Notes: generated by a model not told the origin, from the letters alone. A stretch of DNA of 64,000 bases from Pseudomonas sp. MAG733B (GCF_036884845.1 NZ_CP145732.1:5332001-5396000); one strand, 5' to 3'. Positions 10,801-21,603 are shown, counted from the stretch's first letter. Numbers and translations: made by a program.

Positions 10801-13800
10801 ATCACAGCGCGGCAGTGCATGGCGATTTCGCCGTGGGAAACCACCACGCCTTTCGGCTTGCCGGTGGAACCCGAGGTGTAGATCAGGTACGCCTGATGTT
10901 GCGGCAGACTGATAAATGGCAGCTCGGTGGCCGGGTAATTGGCGAGCGCGGCCGCGTCTTCTTCCACGCACCAGCGGCCAACCGTCGACGGCAATTCGCC
11001 GAGAGCCTTGAACATCGCCGCGTCACTGAGCAGCAAGCCGACGCCGCTATCTTCGATCATGTAGTGCAGGCGATCGAGCGGGTATTCCGGGTCGAGCGGC
11101 ACGTAGGCGCCACCGGCCTTAAGGATCGCCAGCAGGCCGACGACCATTTCCAGCGAACGCTCAAGCGCCAGGCCCACGCGCACCTGCGGCCCGACACCGC
11201 GCTCGCGCAGCATCCACGCGAGGCGATTGGCGCGGCTGTCGAGTTCGGCATAGCTCAGGGTTTGCCCGGCATACGTCAGCGCCGGCGCATCGGCACGCGC
11301 CAGTGCCTGTTCGCTGAACAGGTGATGGATGCACTGGTCGAGGCGATGTTCACCCGGCTCCACGCCAAGGCTTTCGAGCAGTTGCTGCTGTTCGCCCGCG
11401 TCCAGCAACGGCAGTTCACTGAGGCGCTGTTGCGGATCGGCAATCAACGCTTCCAGCGTGTTGCGCCAATGCGCGGCCATGCGCGCAATGCGCGGCTCGT
11501 CAAACAGATCGGTGCTGTAAGTCAGGCAGCAACCCAGGCGATGATCGAGGTCGGTGACTTCCAGGTTGAGGTCGAACTTGGTCGCGCGAGCATCGTTGGC
11601 CAGGTACTCGACCGTCATGCCGGCCAGGGTTCGGCTCTGCTGGAATTCCCAGCGCTGCACGTTGCACATCACCTGGAACAACGGGTTGTAAGCGGCGCTG
11701 CGCGGTGGCTGCAAGGCTTCCACCAGATGATCGAACGGCAGGTCCTGATGGGACTGGCCTTCGATCACCGTATGACGAACCTGCTCGAACAACTCGCCCA
11801 CGGACATCTGCCCGTCGAGCTGGCAGCGCAACACTTGAGTATTGAGGAACGCACCGATCAGCCCTTCGCTTTCCGGACGGATGCGGTTGGCCACCGGCGC
11901 GCCGATGCGCAGGTCGGTCTGGCCGCTGTAGCGATACAACAACGTGGCCAGGGCGGCGGTCATGGTCATGAACAGGGTCAGACCGTTTTGCGCGTTGAAG
12001 ACGCGGACCCGTGCCGCAAGATCGTCGCTCAGGTCGAAACGGAACAGTTCGCCTTGATGGCTTTGCACCGGCGGACGCGGACGGTCGGCGGGCAATTCCA
12101 GCAGCGGGTGTTCGCGGCCAAGTTGCGCGGTCCAGTAGTCGAGCTGGCGCTGACGTTCGCCAGACTCCAGCCACTGACGCTGCCAGACACTGTAATCGAG
12201 GTACTGCACCGGCAGCGGTTGCAACGGGGATTCGCGGTCATCGACGAACGCTTCGTACAGCGCACTCAACTCGCGGGCGAAAATGTCCATCGCCCAGCCT
12301 TCGGTGACGATGTGGTGCAAGGTCAGCACGAAGTAATGTTCCTGCTCGGCAGTCTTGACCAGGCAGGCGCGCAGCAGCGGCCCGGTTTCCAGATCGAACG
12401 GTTTGTGCGCTTCGTCGTCGGCCAGTTGCTGGACCTGCCATTCGCGACCATCGGCATCCAGCGCGGTGAAATCTTTCCAGTCCATGCGCACGCCCGTCTC
12501 GGCATGCACCTGCTGACGCGCTACGCCGTCGACGCTCGGGAACGTGGTGCGCAGGGTTTCGTGGCGCAGGATCAACGCTTGCAGCGCCGCTTCGAAACGC
12601 CCGACATCCAGCACCCCGCGCAGCCGCGCCATGCCGCCGACGTTGTAGGCCGGGCTGTCCGGCTCCATCTGCCAGAGGAACCACATACGCTGCTGGGAAT
12701 GAGACAGCGGCACCGCTTGGCTGCGGTCGACTTTGTCGATTGGCGGCTGTTTGTTGGTACTGCCGCTGGCCTGGATCAGGCGCACCTGTTCGGCAAACGC
12801 GCCCAGTTCACTGTTCTCGAACAGCGCACGCAACGGCAACTCGACGTCGCAAGCCTGACGAGTACGGGAAATAATCTGCGTGGCCAGCAGCGAATGACCG
12901 CCGAGGCCGAAGAAGTCGTCGCGCAGGCCGACCTGCGCAAGGCCCAGCACTTCGCGCCAGATGCCGGCAATCTGTTGCTCCAGTTCGGTCACGGGCTCGA
13001 CGTGTTCACGAACTTGCCACTGCGGTTCGGGCAAGGCGCGGCGGTCGAGTTTGCCGCTCGGGCTTAGGGGCATTTCGTCCAGGCGCATCAGTTGTGCCGG
13101 GACCATGTACTCCGGCAATTCCGCCGCCAATGCGTTTTTCAGTCGTGCGGTTTGCGCGTCGATGGATTCGGCGGAATCGGTCGTGGTGTAGTAAGCGATG
13201 AGTTGTCCGCCTGCCGAGGTTTCGCGCACCAACACCACGGCTTGGGCGACGCCTTCCTGGGCCAGCAGGCGCGCTTCGATTTCTTCCGGCTCGACGCGGA
13301 AGCCACGCAGCTTGACCTGCTGATCGAGGCGACCGAGGTATTCGATCACGCCATCGGCGCTCCAGCGTGCACGGTCACCGGTACGGTACAGACGCGCGCC
13401 CCGCTCGCCCAATGGATCGACGACAAAGCGCTCGGCGGTCAGGCCCGGGCGCCCCAGATAACCGCGCGCCAGGCCGATGCCGCTGATGCACAACTCACCC
13501 GGCACACCGGCCGGAACGGGATTGAGATCGCTGTCGAGTACACGGCAAATCACATTGCCCAATGGCCGGCCAATCGGCGAGCGCTCGCCATCGGCGCGGC
13601 TGCAGTGCCAATGGGTGACGTTGATCGCGGTTTCGGTCGGGCCGTAGCGGTTGTGCAGTTGCACCGCCGGCAGTTGCTCCAGCACGCGGTTGCGCAGTTC
13701 GGCGGGCAAGGCTTCGCCACCGGAGAACACGCGGCGCAGGCTGGTGCATTCAGCCGTCAGCGGTTCGTCGATGAACAACGCAAGCAGTGGCGGCACGAAG

Positions 13801-16800
13801 TGCAACGTGGTCACGCCGAATTGCTGGACCAGTTGCGCAATGCGGTGCGGATCACGGTGTTCGCCGGGGCCGGCAATCAGCAGTCGCGCGCCGGTGATCA
13901 GCGGCCAGAAGCATTCCCACACCGACACGTCGAAACTGATCGGCGCCTTTTGCATCAGCACATCAGTGCCGTTCAGGCGATAGGTGTTCTGCATCCATTG
14001 CAGGCGCTCGGCGAGTGCCGCGTGGGTGTTGCCGACACCCTTCGGTTGCCCGGTAGAGCCAGAGGTGTAAATCACATAGGCGAGATTGTCGTCGTGCAGG
14101 TGCAGGCCCGGCGCATGGCTCGGCCAGTTTTCCAGGTGCAAGGCGTCCATGGCGATCACGCAGACGCCGTCAGTCGCCGGCAAGCGTTCCAGCAACTGGG
14201 TTTGCGTCAGCAGCAAATCGACGCCGCTGTCATTGAGCATGTAGGCCAGACGTTCGGCCGGGTAATCCGGATCGAGTGGCACGTAGGCGCCGCCGGCCTT
14301 GATGATCGCCAGCAGACCGATCAGCAGTTGCGGCGAGCGCTCGCAGGCGATGGCCACGCAGACATCCGGACCGACGCCTTTGTCGCGCAGGTAATGGGCC
14401 AGGCGATTGGCCTGGGTGTGTAGTTCAGCGAAGTCCATTTGGCCGCCGTCCCACAGCAGCGCGGTGCGCTCCGGGGTCTGGCGTGCCTGTTCGTTGAGCA
14501 GTTCGGGCAGCCATTGGCTGGCTGGCATACAAGGTGCGACGGACCAGTCGGCTTGCTGATCGTGCTCAGCGCCGGTCAGCAGTTGCAGGTCGCCGATGGC
14601 GGATTGCGGTTGTGCACAAATGGCGCGCAACAGGTTACTGAAATGCTCGGACAAGCGTTCGATGGTCGCCGTATCGAACAACTCGCTGGCGTAGTCGAAG
14701 GACAGGCTCAGGCGACCGTTGCGATCTTCTTCGCTGTGCAATTGCAAGTCGAACTTGGCTTCGCGGCTGTGCCACGGCAGCTCTTCGGCCAGCAACCCCG
14801 GCAGGCGTTTCAACGCACTGAGGTCACGTTGCTGGTGGTTGAACATGACCTGGAACAAGCCCTGTTCACGGGCCTGCGGGAAGGCTTCGAGCAGTTGTTC
14901 GAACGGCAAGTCCTGATGCGCTTGCGCACCTAACGCCGCCTGACGGGTTTGCCCCAGCAGTTCAACGAACGGCAGCCGCGAATCCAGCTCCGCGCGCAGC
15001 ACCTGGGTGTTGATGAAGAAGCCGATCAGGCCTTGGGTTTCCAGGCGCGGACGGTTGGCATTCGGCACGCCGATGCGGATGTCGCGCTGACCGCTGTAGC
15101 GGTGCAGCAAAGTCTGGAATGCCGCAAGCAGCAGCATGAAGGAAGTCGATTCATGGGCCTGGGCGGTCTGGCGAATCGCCTCGCTCAGGGTCGCCCCCAA
15201 GCGCACGGTGTGACGGGCGGCGCTGTGCAGTTGTTGAGCGGAGCGCGGATGGTCAGTGGCCAGGCTCAGGGTCGGATGCTCATCGCCCAACCGGTCTTTC
15301 CAGTAGGCCAGTTGACGCTCGCCCTCTCCTTGCGCCAGCCATTGACGCTGCCAACTGCCGTAGTCGGCGTATTGAGTCGACAATGGCGCGAGCGTCGCTT
15401 GCTGCCCTTGGGAAGCCGCCGCGTACAGCCGCGAAAACTCGTCGATCAGCACGTTCAGCGACCAGCCGTCGGCGATGATGTGGTGCATCGTCACCAGCAG
15501 CTGATGGTCTTCGTCGTCGAGGCGCACCAGCGTCACCCAGAACAGCGGGCCCTTCTCCAGATCGAACTGGGTGCGCGCCTCGTCCTCGCGGATTTGTTGC
15601 GCGCGGGCCTCACGCTCGGCGACCGGCAGATCGCTGATGTCGATCAGTTGCAGGTTGAACTCACTGGCCGCATCGACCTGTTGCAACGCCACGCCATCAC
15701 GCTCGAAGAAGCGTGTGCGCAAAGATTCATGACGCTCGATCAATTGCTGGAAACTGGCGCGCAAGGCGTCTTCGTCCAGCTCGCCACGCAGGCGCAGGGC
15801 GCCGGGGATGTTGTAGGCGCTGCTTTGCGGGTCAAGTTGCCAGGTTATCCACAGACGGTTTTGTGCCAGGGATTGCGGCATCGGTTGATGACGCGACAGC
15901 GATGTGATCTCGCCCTGTGCCAAGCCACCGTCCTGTTGCTGACGGGCCACAACATCGGCGAATGCGCCGAGGGTCGGTGCTTCGAACAACAGGCGCAGGT
16001 TCAGCTCCAGGCCCAGTTCTTCGCGCAGACGTGCCACCACCTGCGTCGCCGCAATGGAGTTGCCGCCGAGCAGGAAGAAGTGATCGTCGGCGCCTATCTG
16101 CTTGACCTGTAACTGTTCACACCAGATCTGGCCGATCAGGCTTTGCAGCTCCGAAGCCGATTCGGTAATGCCCACGCTTTCGGTCGTGGCCGACGGGAAC
16201 ACGGCGTAGCTGTCGAGGCTGCCGTCCGCCAGGCGATTGCGGCACGCCGAGCGTTGCAGTTTGCCGCTTGAGGTCTTCGGCAGTGCGCCCGGATTGAGCA
16301 GCACCACCACGCTTGGTGCTTCCTGATACGCCTCGGCCACGGCTTGGCGAATGGTTTTGGTCAACGCTTCGGGCGGCAGGATTTTCTGCACGCTGCGGCT
16401 GATTTCCGCCGCGATGCCGATGCCTTCCTGACCGTCGACGGTAACGGCGAACGCGGCGACGCGCCCTTTGCGCACCACTTCCACTTCGCGCTCGACGGTT
16501 TGCTCGATGTCCTGTGGATAAAGGTTGTGACCGCGCACGATCAGCATGTCTTTCAGGCGACCGGTGATGAACAGTTCACCAGCACGCATGAAGCCCAGGT
16601 CACCGGTGCGCAACCAGGTACGACCGGCGTGCTGGACAAACGTCTTGGCGGACGCTTCGGGGTTGCGCCAGTAGCCGTGGGCGATGCTCGGCCCTGCGGC
16701 CCAGACTTCGCCGACGGCGTTGTCGGCCACTTCAGCGAGCGTCGCCGGGTCGACAATCAGCACGGCGTGATCCGGCTGACTGATGCCGCAACTCATGATC

Positions 16801-17888
16801 GCGCTGCCCTCGCCCGGCTCGGCGCGATTTTGCGTCAGGGCCTGATCGTCCACACGCAGGTTGCCGATGCCTTGACCTCGCGGTGTACCGGCGACGAACA
16901 GTGTGGCTTCGGCCAAACCATAAGAGGCCATGAAACTGTCTTCAGTGAAACCGCAGCTGGCGAACTTCTCGGCGAAACGCTCGAGGGTGTCGAGACGAAT
17001 CGGCTCGGAGCCGGAGTACGCCACGCGCCAGCCGCTCAGGTCGAGGCGCGCCAGCGCTGATTCACTGACCCGCTCACTGCACAGACGATAGGCAAAGTCC
17101 GGCCCGCCGCTGATGGTGCCGCCGTATTCGCTGATCGCTTCGAGCCAACGCAACGGCCGGCCAAGGAAGTACGCCGGCGACATCAACACGCACGGCACGC
17201 CGCTGAAAATCGGTTGCAACAGCCCGCCGATCAGGCCCATGTCGTGGTACAGCGGCAGCCAACTGACGATCACGTCGTCAGGGTTCAGGTCGATGCCGAA
17301 ACCATGACGGATCAGCAGTTCATTCGCCACCAGGTTGCCGTGGCTGACTTGCACGCCTTTGGGCAATGCCGTGGAACCGGAGGTGTATTGCAGGAAGGCG
17401 ATGTGATCGTCTTGCAGATCCGCCGCGACCCAACGCTCGGCCATCGCGCTGTCGAGGTTGTCGACACACAGCAGCGGCGGCGCCCCTTCGATTTGCAGCA
17501 AGGCATCGCGCAGATCGGCGCTGGTCAGCAACAGACGCGGTTCGGCGTCACTGATGATCGACAGCAAACGCTCCTGGTGATGACGCTTGGTCGACTCCGG
17601 CGGATAGGCCGGCACCGCAATCACACCGGCATACAGGCAACCAAAGAACGCCGCGACGTAATCCGGGCCACTGGGAAACAACAGCACCGCGCGGTCGCCA
17701 AAATCAGCCTCGGCCTGCAATGCACCGGCAATCGTCCGCGCGCGCTGATCCAGTTCGCGATAACTGAGTACCACAGCCTGGTCCTGGGTTTCGGCGAGAA
17801 AACGCAAGGCCACCCGATCCGGCGTCAGGGCCGCGCGGCGCTGAAGGGCTTGGACCAGTGTGCTGGGGAGTTCGAACGCGTCGGTCAT
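4890..17888 (-). CDS. pvdL: Pyoverdine chromophore peptide synthetase PvdL
   Basis: A cytoplasmic non-ribosomal peptide synthetase of 4332 residues that starts pyoverdine assembly. Domain order: fatty acyl-AMP ligase (about 1-590), carrier protein (LGGNS, about 606), condensation (HHIIADG, about 804), adenylation ([11 protein letters not shown], about 1276), carrier (LGGHS, about 1665), condensation (HHIVTEG, about 1859), adenylation ([11 protein letters not shown], about 2340), carrier (LGGDS, about 2735), epimerase ([10 protein letters not shown], about 2917), condensation (HHILIDA, about 3394), adenylation ([11 protein letters not shown], about 3873), carrier (LGGHS, about 4267). There is no thioesterase. 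This matches PvdL, which acylates and then joins L-Glu, D-Tyr and L-Dab. Hand-read specificity pockets are DVWHFGRIN, DAEGIGAVM and DIWELTADD; the last fits Dab. The ATG at 17888 has AGGAAA upstream and follows an IS-box promoter, so a longer in-frame start at 18056 is rejected. Confidence 0.95.
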   Translation of the reverse strand: MTDAFELPSTLVQALQRRAALTPDRVALRFLAETQDQAVVLSYRELDQRARTIAGALQAEADFGDRAVLLFPSGPDYVAAFFGCLYAGVIAVPAYPPESTKRHHQERLLSIISDAEPRLLLTSADLRDALLQIEGAPPLLCVDNLDSAMAERWVAADLQDDHIAFLQYTSGSTALPKGVQVSHGNLVANELLIRHGFGIDLNPDDVIVSWLPLYHDMGLIGGLLQPIFSGVPCVLMSPAYFLGRPLRWLEAISEYGGTISGGPDFAYRLCSERVSESALARLDLSGWRVAYSGSEPIRLDTLERFAEKFASCGFTEDSFMASYGLAEATLFVAGTPRGQGIGNLRVDDQALTQNRAEPGEGSAIMSCGISQPDHAVLIVDPATLAEVADNAVGEVWAAGPSIAHGYWRNPEASAKTFVQHAGRTWLRTGDLGFMRAGELFITGRLKDMLIVRGHNLYPQDIEQTVEREVEVVRKGRVAAFAVTVDGQEGIGIAAEISRSVQKILPPEALTKTIRQAVAEAYQEAPSVVVLLNPGALPKTSSGKLQRSACRNRLADGSLDSYAVFPSATTESVGITESASELQSLIGQIWCEQLQVKQIGADDHFFLLGGNSIAATQVVARLREELGLELNLRLLFEAPTLGAFADVVARQQQDGGLAQGEITSLSRHQPMPQSLAQNRLWITWQLDPQSSAYNIPGALRLRGELDEDALRASFQQLIERHESLRTRFFERDGVALQQVDAASEFNLQLIDISDLPVAEREARAQQIREDEARTQFDLEKGPLFWVTLVRLDDEDHQLLVTMHHIIADGWSLNVLIDEFSRLYAAASQGQQATLAPLSTQYADYGSWQRQWLAQGEGERQLAYWKDRLGDEHPTLSLATDHPRSAQQLHSAARHTVRLGATLSEAIRQTAQAHESTSFMLLLAAFQTLLHRYSGQRDIRIGVPNANRPRLETQGLIGFFINTQVLRAELDSRLPFVELLGQTRQAALGAQAHQDLPFEQLLEAFPQAREQGLFQVMFNHQQRDLSALKRLPGLLAEELPWHSREAKFDLQLHSEEDRNGRLSLSFDYASELFDTATIERLSEHFSNLLRAICAQPQSAIGDLQLLTGAEHDQQADWSVAPCMPASQWLPELLNEQARQTPERTALLWDGGQMDFAELHTQANRLAHYLRDKGVGPDVCVAIACERSPQLLIGLLAIIKAGGAYVPLDPDYPAERLAYMLNDSGVDLLLTQTQLLERLPATDGVCVIAMDALHLENWPSHAPGLHLHDDNLAYVIYTSGSTGQPKGVGNTHAALAERLQWMQNTYRLNGTDVLMQKAPISFDVSVWECFWPLITGARLLIAGPGEHRDPHRIAQLVQQFGVTTLHFVPPLLALFIDEPLTAECTSLRRVFSGGEALPAELRNRVLEQLPAVQLHNRYGPTETAINVTHWHCSRADGERSPIGRPLGNVICRVLDSDLNPVPAGVPGELCISGIGLARGYLGRPGLTAERFVVDPLGERGARLYRTGDRARWSADGVIEYLGRLDQQVKLRGFRVEPEEIEARLLAQEGVAQAVVLVRETSAGGQLIAYYTTTDSAESIDAQTARLKNALAAELPEYMVPAQLMRLDEMPLSPSGKLDRRALPEPQWQVREHVEPVTELEQQIAGIWREVLGLAQVGLRDDFFGLGGHSLLATQIISRTRQACDVELPLRALFENSELGAFAEQVRLIQASGSTNKQPPIDKVDRSQAVPLSHSQQRMWFLWQMEPDSPAYNVGGMARLRGVLDVGRFEAALQALILRHETLRTTFPSVDGVARQQVHAETGVRMDWKDFTALDADGREWQVQQLADDEAHKPFDLETGPLLRACLVKTAEQEHYFVLTLHHIVTEGWAMDIFARELSALYEAFVDDRESPLQPLPVQYLDYSVWQRQWLESGERQRQLDYWTAQLGREHPLLELPADRPRPPVQSHQGELFRFDLSDDLAARVRVFNAQNGLTLFMTMTAALATLLYRYSGQTDLRIGAPVANRIRPESEGLIGAFLNTQVLRCQLDGQMSVGELFEQVRHTVIEGQSHQDLPFDHLVEALQPPRSAAYNPLFQVMCNVQRWEFQQSRTLAGMTVEYLANDARATKFDLNLEVTDLDHRLGCCLTYSTDLFDEPRIARMAAHWRNTLEALIADPQQRLSELPLLDAGEQQQLLESLGVEPGEHRLDQCIHHLFSEQALARADAPALTYAGQTLSYAELDSRANRLAWMLRERGVGPQVRVGLALERSLEMVVGLLAILKAGGAYVPLDPEYPLDRLHYMIEDSGVGLLLSDAAMFKALGELPSTVGRWCVEEDAAALANYPATELPFISLPQHQAYLIYTSGSTGKPKGVVVSHGEIAMHCRAVIERFGMRPDDCELHFYSINFDAATERLLVPLLSGAQVVLRAQGQWDAEEICGLIRTHHINVLGFTPSYGSQLAQWLATRNEILPVRMIITGGEALTGEHLSRIRAAFKPSAFFNAYGPTETVVMPLASLAPEVLDEGLGSVPIGNVIGDRVAYILDADLALVPQGATGELYVGGAGLAQGYHQRPGMTAERFVADPFADNGGRIYRTGDLVRQRADGLVEYLGRIDHQVKIRGFRIELGEIETRLLEHESVREAVVLALDAPSGKQLVGYLVTEVAEFGEAQQAELREALKAHLKSQLPDYMVPTHLILLASMPLTANGKLDRRALPAPDLELNRQQYVAPSNELEVTLAQIWCEVLNVEQVGLNDNFFELGGDSILSIQVVSRARQQGIHFSPRDLFQHQTVQTLAAVATRTEQVTAEQGLISGESRLTPIQHWFFDTDIPQRQHWNQALLLQPTSPLEPHRLEQALLAVIEQHDALRLRFSNVAGQWHAEHQTISDAPVLWQVHVTSMDKCAALFADAQRSLDLEEGPLMRVLLVDGPEAQQRLFIAIHHLVVDGVSWRVLLDDLQTVYRQLDAQQSVKLPAKTSAFKDWAARLQAYAGSESLREELNWWQTQLAGPSAELPYDRPEGGRQNRHAQTVSVRLDSERTRQLLQQAPSAYRTQVNDLLLTALARVLCRWSGHASALIQLEGHGRETLFDEIDLTRTVGWFTSAYPLRLTPSNVEEAAGQGASIKAIKEQLRAVPHKGLGYGVLRYLADDLSRQSMAALPVAPITFNYLGQFDQSFGADALFHPLDEAIGAAHDLNAPLPNELSVDSQVYGGELVLRWTFSAQRHDPQTITDLADAYLGELQSLIEHCLRDDAGGLTPSDFPLARLNQTQLDALPIPAAAIEDVYPLTPMQEGMLLHTLLEPGTGLYYMQDRYRINSELDPQRFAQAWQAVIARHEALRASFCWNVGEDMLQVIHKPGSTPIEYLDWSDIAEAEQEPKLQTLLKTEREAGFDLLNQAPFHLRLIRVGAARYWFMMSNHHILIDAWCRSLLMNDFFEIYSALGEGRDAQLAVPPRYRDYIGWLQRQSLAEARQWWKTNLQGFERTTPIPSDRPFLREHAGDSGGMIVGDRYTRLDARDGAQLRELAQAHQLTINTFAQAAWALVLRRLSGDRDVLFGVTVAGRPVEMPEMQRTVGLFINSIALRVKMPEDDQRCSVRQWLSGLLDNNMQLREYEYLPLVNIQEQSELPKGQPLFDSLFVFENAPVETSVLDRAQSLNATSDSGRTHTNFPLTAVCYPGDDLGLHLSYDQRYFDENTVERMLGEFKRLLLALVEGFHGDMADLPLLGAEEQDFLIHGCNQSAHEYPLEQSYVALFEAQVAAHPQRIAASCLDQQHSFSELNQRSNRLGHALVAAGVGRDQPVALLAERNLDLLGMIIGSFKAGAGYLPLDPGLPTQRLSRIIDLSRTPLLVCTEACHEQAVALLEEFGCVNRPKLLVWEDVQASDVSVANPGIYSGPDNLAYVIYTSGSTGLPKGVMVEQRGMLNNQLSKVPYLNLSESDVIAQTASQSFDISVWQFLAAPLFGARVDIVPNTVAHDPQGLLAHVSVQGITVLESVPSLIQGMLAQERMSLDGLRWMLPTGEAMPPELAHQWLLRYPDIGLVNAYGPAECSDDVAFFRVDLASTRGSYLPIGTPTDNNRLYLLDGALELVPLGAVGELCVAGTGVGRGYVSDPLRTAQVFVPNPFGAPGDRLYRTGDLARRRSDGVLEYVGRIDHQVKIRGYRIELGEIEARLHEQPEVRDAAVGVQEGANGKHLVGYLVAADSALNPAERLERIKQRLRAELPEYMVPLHWLWLDKMPLNANGKLDRKSLPALEIGQLQSQDYEAPRNELEQILAAIWAEVLKVEKVGVRDNFFELGGHSLLATQIASRVQKTLQRDVPLRAMFECSTVEELAGYIDGLAASEITEEKVDRLNDLMAELEGL

Positions 17889-17955
17889 GAGGTTTCCTGC
17901 CTGAATTCGGCTTGCAAATGGAATCGGTTTTGCACTGTGCAATTCATCCTTGAGA

Positions 17956-17979
17956 ACGGATGGCATCTGCAAATAATTA
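17956..17979 (-). promoter_or_regulatory. PvdS-dependent IS box of pvdL
   Basis: On the minus strand the sequence reads TAATT, 16 bases, CGT. The iron-starvation (IS) box bound by PvdS RNA polymerase is TAAAT, 16-17 bases, CGT, so one base differs. It lies about 70 bases upstream of the pvdL ATG, the right place for a promoter. Confidence 0.75.
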
Positions 17980-18085
17980 GTCGGCAGGCTTGAACGCCAG
18001 GCGGGCTGGGGTGCCGCAAGCGGGAGAGTCACTGTGTCGCAGTTCGCACTCTGCACCTTCGCGGAGCATTAGTTCTCTTTCTCAA

Positions 18086-18113
18086 TTGACAATCATTATC
18101 ATTCAACATAATT
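18086..18113 (+). promoter_or_regulatory. Fur box overlapping the pvdS promoter
   Basis: Positions 18087-18101 read TGACAATCATTATCA, which matches the 7-1-7 Fur consensus (TGATAAT, base, ATTATCA) at 13 of 14 arm positions. TTGACA at 18086-18091 is a perfect -35 hexamer, and ATAATT at 18108-18113 is a plausible -10 after 16 bases. Fur bound with iron would cover the promoter and shut off pvdS. Confidence 0.85.
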
Positions 18114-18185
18114 TGTCGCTCGATGTGTAGGACGGCCCCGGTCTTCTTGTCGTCCCACTAACCTTTTGGCAGCAGGGTGATTTCC

Positions 18186-18734
18186 ATGACGGAACAAGTC
18201 TCCACAAGCAGGTGCGATTCGCCGCTACTTCAGGCATTCGTCGACAATCGACTGATTCTGGTCAAGATTGCAGCCCGCATCACCGGCTGCCGATCACGTG
18301 CTGAAGACGTGGTGCAGGACGCGTTTTTCCGGCTGCAATCGGCGCCGCAGATCACTTCCTCGTTCAAGGCTCAGCTCAGCTATCTGTTCCAGATCGTGCG
18401 CAACCTGGCGATCGATCACTACCGCAAGCAGGCACTGGAGCAGAAGTATTCCGGGCCTGAAGAGGAAGGTCTGAACGTGGTGATTCAGGGGGCTTCACCG
18501 GAAACGTCGCACATCAACTTTTCGACCCTGGAAAACATCGCCGACGCGCTCACCGAATTGCCAAGCCGTACCCGCTACGCCTTCGAGATGTACCGCCTGC
18601 ACGGCGTGCCGCAGAAGGACATCGCCAAGGAACTCGGCGTCTCGCCGACCCTGGTGAACTTCATGATTCGCGATGCGCTGGTGCATTGCCGCAAAGTGTC
18701 GGGCACTCGGGCGGACAGCATTGCTCGTCGTTAA
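18186..18734 (+). CDS. pvdS: Iron-starvation ECF sigma factor PvdS
   Basis: A 182-residue extracytoplasmic-function sigma factor that directs RNA polymerase to pyoverdine genes. Region 2 is seen as SRAEDVVQDAFFRL followed by YLFQIVRNLAIDHYRK. Region 4 is the C-terminal helix-turn-helix (LPSRTRYAFEMYRLHG, QKDIAKELGVSPTLVNFMI). Its length and its place beside pvdL fit PvdS (PfrI/PbrA in other species). The ATG at 18186 has AGCAGGG about ten bases upstream; the in-frame GTG at 18177 is less likely. Its own promoter carries a strong Fur box. Two IS boxes that it should recognise lie in this window, before pvdL and before the acetyltransferase at 18872-19885. PvdS activity is normally also held by the anti-sigma factor FpvR, which is not in this window. 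Confidence 0.95.
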   Translation: MTEQVSTSRCDSPLLQAFVDNRLILVKIAARITGCRSRAEDVVQDAFFRLQSAPQITSSFKAQLSYLFQIVRNLAIDHYRKQALEQKYSGPEEEGLNVVIQGASPETSHINFSTLENIADALTELPSRTRYAFEMYRLHGVPQKDIAKELGVSPTLVNFMIRDALVHCRKVSGTRADSIARR

Positions 18735-18758
18735 GACCTGAATTTTGTGTCGCCCCAA

Positions 18759-18831
18759 TCGCTAGCAGGCTAGCTCCCACATTGGATCTGTGTCGTACAA
18801 AAGCCCCCTGTGGGAGCTAGCCTGCTAGCGA
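18759..18831. repeat. REP-type inverted repeat
   Basis: Arms TCGCTAGCAGGCTAGCTCCCAC (18759-18780) and its inverted copy (18810-18831) flank about 29 bases. It sits between the convergent pvdS and acetyltransferase genes. Confidence 0.8.
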
Positions 18832-18871
18832 TGAAGGACTCAAGATCAATACAGACCTTGAGCCCTACCCA

Positions 18872-19885
18872 TCACACCAACCCACACCGATCAAAAAACC
18901 GCTCACGCCCCAGCGCCATCAACGCGGCACGCTTGTGCGGGAAGTCGAACTCTTTCTCGCAGTAAAACCGTTGCCCCTGCATGTATCCGATCATCTTGGC
19001 GTTGTCGGCGCGAGGCTCGGCGACCACTCGCTGGGTACGCGGATCATCGAGGAACAGGAAGTGCACCAGCGCCGACAACCAGCTCGCGACCTTGTGCGGG
19101 CCACGGTGGTTTTCTTCGCCGACCAGCATGTGAATGCCACGGTCGTAGTCACCGGCATCGTAGAACGGTGCGATGCGGTCTTCCTTGGCCCAATAGGCTT
19201 CGAAATAGGCGAACGGCTGATCGTCGAAACAGCCGATCAGCGTCAGGGTGTGTGGGTCGGCTTCGAGTTTGCTCAGGTACTCTCGATGTTTTTCGAGACT
19301 GCCCTTCTCCTGCCAGAAACTCGCGACCCGCGCACTGTTCTGCCAACGATTGAAACGGGCCAGGTCGAGGTCGATGTCCACGGTGCGCAGGGAAATCCAC
19401 ATCCCGAGCCGTGCATCAAAACGCCGATAGACTTCGCCACGCGGCTTCAGCGGGCGTAGCGGATGACGTTTGCCGCCACTGATGACCATTTGCTGCGGGT
19501 AACCGCGCGTCAGCGACTGCCCCAGCCAGGGCTGCGGCAACTGCCAGAACAGGGTGCGCTCACAGCGATAGTGACCGGCAGTTTCCGTGGGGATCAGCAA
19601 ACCGCTAAGCAGAGCCTCGGTCGGGGCTTCATCGAGTTGCCAGGCCAGGCGCTGGCAGACCGGATGACGGGCGAACAACCAATAGCAGGCAGCCCACAAG
19701 GCCTGACTGTTCGGGCGAGCGAAGCGCTCTTGCAGTTGCAGTTGTGGCTCGGGGGTGCGGGTCAGCCGCAGTTCGATCAGCGGTTGAGCGTCAAGGCTGA
19801 GGCTCAGGCGGGTTTCAGTTTCATCGGCTACAAGACGACTGCCGGAAGGCAAGGCCAGGGCAGTCAGGTCATTCAGATTGGACAT
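18872..19885 (-). CDS. Siderophore GNAT acetyltransferase, probable hydroxyornithine acetylase
   Basis: A 337-residue protein of the IucB/RhbD/AlcB-like acetyltransferase family. These enzymes acylate the hydroxylamine of N-hydroxy-lysine or N-hydroxy-ornithine to form a hydroxamate iron ligand. The C-terminal half carries the family's pattern: FAYFEAYWAKEDRIAPFY, a DRGIHMLVGEENHRG acetyl-CoA loop, then FLDDPRTQRVVAEPRADN. The N-terminal half is variable, as in IucB. An almost ideal IS box lies just upstream, so it belongs to the PvdS regulon. In some pseudomonads such an enzyme (called PvdYII) replaces the formyltransferase PvdF and gives acetyl-hydroxyornithine in the pyoverdine peptide; that role is inferred. 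The start has no strong ribosome binding site but fits the IS-box position. Confidence 0.85.
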   Translation of the reverse strand: MSNLNDLTALALPSGSRLVADETETRLSLSLDAQPLIELRLTRTPEPQLQLQERFARPNSQALWAACYWLFARHPVCQRLAWQLDEAPTEALLSGLLIPTETAGHYRCERTLFWQLPQPWLGQSLTRGYPQQMVISGGKRHPLRPLKPRGEVYRRFDARLGMWISLRTVDIDLDLARFNRWQNSARVASFWQEKGSLEKHREYLSKLEADPHTLTLIGCFDDQPFAYFEAYWAKEDRIAPFYDAGDYDRGIHMLVGEENHRGPHKVASWLSALVHFLFLDDPRTQRVVAEPRADNAKMIGYMQGQRFYCEKEFDFPHKRAALMALGRERFFDRCGLV

Positions 19886-19925
19886 GGGTCGGGCTCACGT
19901 TAATCGTCGACAGTTCAACGATGTG

Positions 19926-19949
19926 ACGTGAGCCGACGCCGGAAATTTA
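19926..19949 (-). promoter_or_regulatory. PvdS-dependent IS box of the acetyltransferase gene
   Basis: The minus strand reads CTAAAT, 16 bases, CGT, an exact match to the core IS-box consensus. It lies about 40 bases upstream of the acetyltransferase ATG, between that gene and the stop codon of the next one. Confidence 0.85.
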
Positions 19950-19960
19950 GGCGGCGTCGA

Positions 19961-20770
19961 TCAAGGCGTGCCCGGAACCGGCACGATCGCAATCTTGTAC
20001 GGGTCGAAAATCTTCAGCATCTGGCCGTTGTCCCGCAGCCCTTGCAGCAATTTGCCGAACGCCTCGCCCGTGATTGGTGCGGTCGGGCGCAGGATGGCGT
20101 AATGGTGATAAACCTGATCGATGCGATCGGACACCAGGAACTCTTTGCCGACATTCAGGTTGCGCAAAAAATAGTCGTTGAGGTAGGAGCGAGTGACGAG
20201 CGCGATGTCGGCACGACCGCGCAACACCATCAGCAGGTTGCTGTCATGGGAATAGGTCAGCGTGGCGCTGTAGTTTTTGGCCAGGTACTGGGGCTCGGCG
20301 TTGAAGTTGGCGAATTCATAGTGGTAACCACTGAACAGCGCCAGGCGCTTGCCCGTCAGATCGGAAAAATAATCCTGCTGGCGAATCGGCCGGCCCTCGG
20401 GTTGGCGTTGCGCGACAAAAATCTCGGCATCTTCAAGCCCCATGTCGACATCGGTGTGGGGAATGTCTTTCCAGCCCCAAGCGGGATTTTCGAAGATCGC
20501 CATGTCGATCCGGCCTTGCTTGAAGTCACCGAAGCGTCGAGGAATCGAGGTAGGCACCAACACGAATCGGTAGTCGCTTTGCAGGGCGTTGAGCGCTTCC
20601 GCCAGTTGCGGCAGCAAGCCCGTATCAGCGCCTTTTTCAGGGCGTACGGTATAAGGTGGAAAATGTGCGGCACCGATCCGCACCAGTTGTGCAGCCTGGG
20701 ACGGCAGCACCCATAACGCCACGAGCGCTGTCAGCAAAAGCCGCGAAGCCGTCCGAATTGGCGAAGACAT
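19961..20770 (-). CDS. Periplasmic solute-binding protein (SBP_bac_3 type)
   Basis: A secreted protein of 269 residues. The N-terminus is a signal peptide (RTASRLLLTALVALWVLPSQAAQ). The mature part begins VRIGAAHFPPYTV, the usual first strand of family 3 solute-binding proteins, and contains GLLPQLAEALNAL, the DMAIFENPAWGW segment and GRADIALVTRSYLNDYF. No ABC permease or ATPase genes are adjacent, so it may be an orphan binding protein or a sensor partner. The ATG at 20770 has GGGGAG about 12 bases upstream; starts at 20857 or 20800 would put non-signal sequence before the leader. Ligand unknown. It lies between the pyoverdine and terpene genes with no evident link to either. Confidence 0.75.
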   Translation of the reverse strand: MSSPIRTASRLLLTALVALWVLPSQAAQLVRIGAAHFPPYTVRPEKGADTGLLPQLAEALNALQSDYRFVLVPTSIPRRFGDFKQGRIDMAIFENPAWGWKDIPHTDVDMGLEDAEIFVAQRQPEGRPIRQQDYFSDLTGKRLALFSGYHYEFANFNAEPQYLAKNYSATLTYSHDSNLLMVLRGRADIALVTRSYLNDYFLRNLNVGKEFLVSDRIDQVYHHYAILRPTAPITGEAFGKLLQGLRDNGQMLKIFDPYKIAIVPVPGTP

Positions 20771-20864
20771 CAAGACAAGCCACTCCCCAAAATACTGCAT
20801 CAATGCATTCAAGCTAGGCGGTTTCGCCCAGTTAGCCAGTTTCCTGCCGACCAACACAAACTAA

Positions 20865-21488
20865 TTATTTTTCCTCAAGCACAAGGATCAACGCCTCATC
20901 GGCCAACTGATCGAGACTCATGCTGCCACCGGCGCGAAACCAGGTGGTGGTCCAGGACAGCGCCCCGGTCAAAAACCGTCGGGTGATGAACACATCGCCG
21001 CGAATGAAACCGGCACTCTTGGCCTCACCCAGCACCTGGAGCCAGATGTCTTCATAGATGTCCCGCAGCGCCAGGACTTTTTCCTGACCATCCTCGGACA
21101 GCGAACGCCATTCGTAGACCAGCACCGCCATGGCCTCGCCGCTGCCGCCCATGATCGACTGCAACTCGCAACGGATCAGCGCCAACACCCGCTCGCGCAC
21201 GCTGCCGGCTTCGGCGATGGCTGCCCGCATCAACGCGGTGTTGTAGCGGATGGTCTCTTCCATCACGGCGCGCAGGATTTCGTCCTTGCTTTTGAAGTGA
21301 TGAAAAATGCTTCCCGACTGAATGCCCACGGCGCCGGCCAGGTCGCGCACGGTGGTGCGCTCATAGCCTTTATTGCGAAACAGGTGAGCCGCCACTTGCA
21401 GTAACTTGCCACGTGCACTGTCCGGATCGGTCAACTGGCCGCTGTCGACCAATTCGCGCATAACCCTCAGGGCTTTTTGCTCATCCAC
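20865..21488 (-). CDS. atuR: TetR-family repressor of the terpene operon, AtuR
   Basis: A 207-residue TetR-type regulator. The N-terminal helix-turn-helix is clear: ARGKLLQVAAHLFRNKGYER, TTVRDLAGAVGIQSGSIF, HHFKSKDEIL. The C-terminal part should bind an acyl-CoA or other terpene intermediate. It is divergent from atuA, the arrangement known in P. aeruginosa, where AtuR represses atuABCDEF. The GTG at 21488 is chosen because AGGAGA lies just upstream; the open frame extends further but without TetR-like sequence. An ATG at 21431 inside the frame is a weaker alternative. Two related inverted-repeat operators lie in the gap to atuA. Confidence 0.85.
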   Translation of the reverse strand: MDEQKALRVMRELVDSGQLTDPDSARGKLLQVAAHLFRNKGYERTTVRDLAGAVGIQSGSIFHHFKSKDEILRAVMEETIRYNTALMRAAIAEAGSVRERVLALIRCELQSIMGGSGEAMAVLVYEWRSLSEDGQEKVLALRDIYEDIWLQVLGEAKSAGFIRGDVFITRRFLTGALSWTTTWFRAGGSMSLDQLADEALILVLEEK

Positions 21489-21560
21489 CCGTTCTCTCCT
21501 ACAGTCGTGATCACCGCTAAAACAGCGGGGTTGCGCGGGCAATTTAAGCTGACGGATGCA

Positions 21561-21577
21561 ACCAAGCAAGCGCTCGG
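21561..21577. promoter_or_regulatory. AtuR operator candidate 1
   Basis: ACCAAGCAAGCGCTCGG is an inverted copy of operator 2: its reverse complement shares AGCGCTTGCTTGGT with it. It lies nearer atuR and may serve autorepression. Confidence 0.6.
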
Positions 21578-21603
21578 GCAGAAGATATTTCTGTCGTTTA
21601 CAA

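Noticed and set aside
6927..13067. A 2046-codon open frame on the plus strand, opposite pvdL
   Set aside because: It is a shadow of the GC-rich NRPS gene: Gln-, Arg- and His-rich sequence with no domain. Similar long frames at 5400-6860, 13092-14423 and 14949-16112 have the same origin.
17889..18056. N-terminal extension of pvdL to 18056
   Set aside because: It would span the IS-box promoter, and the PvdL N-terminus begins at [15 protein letters not shown] with a good ribosome binding site.
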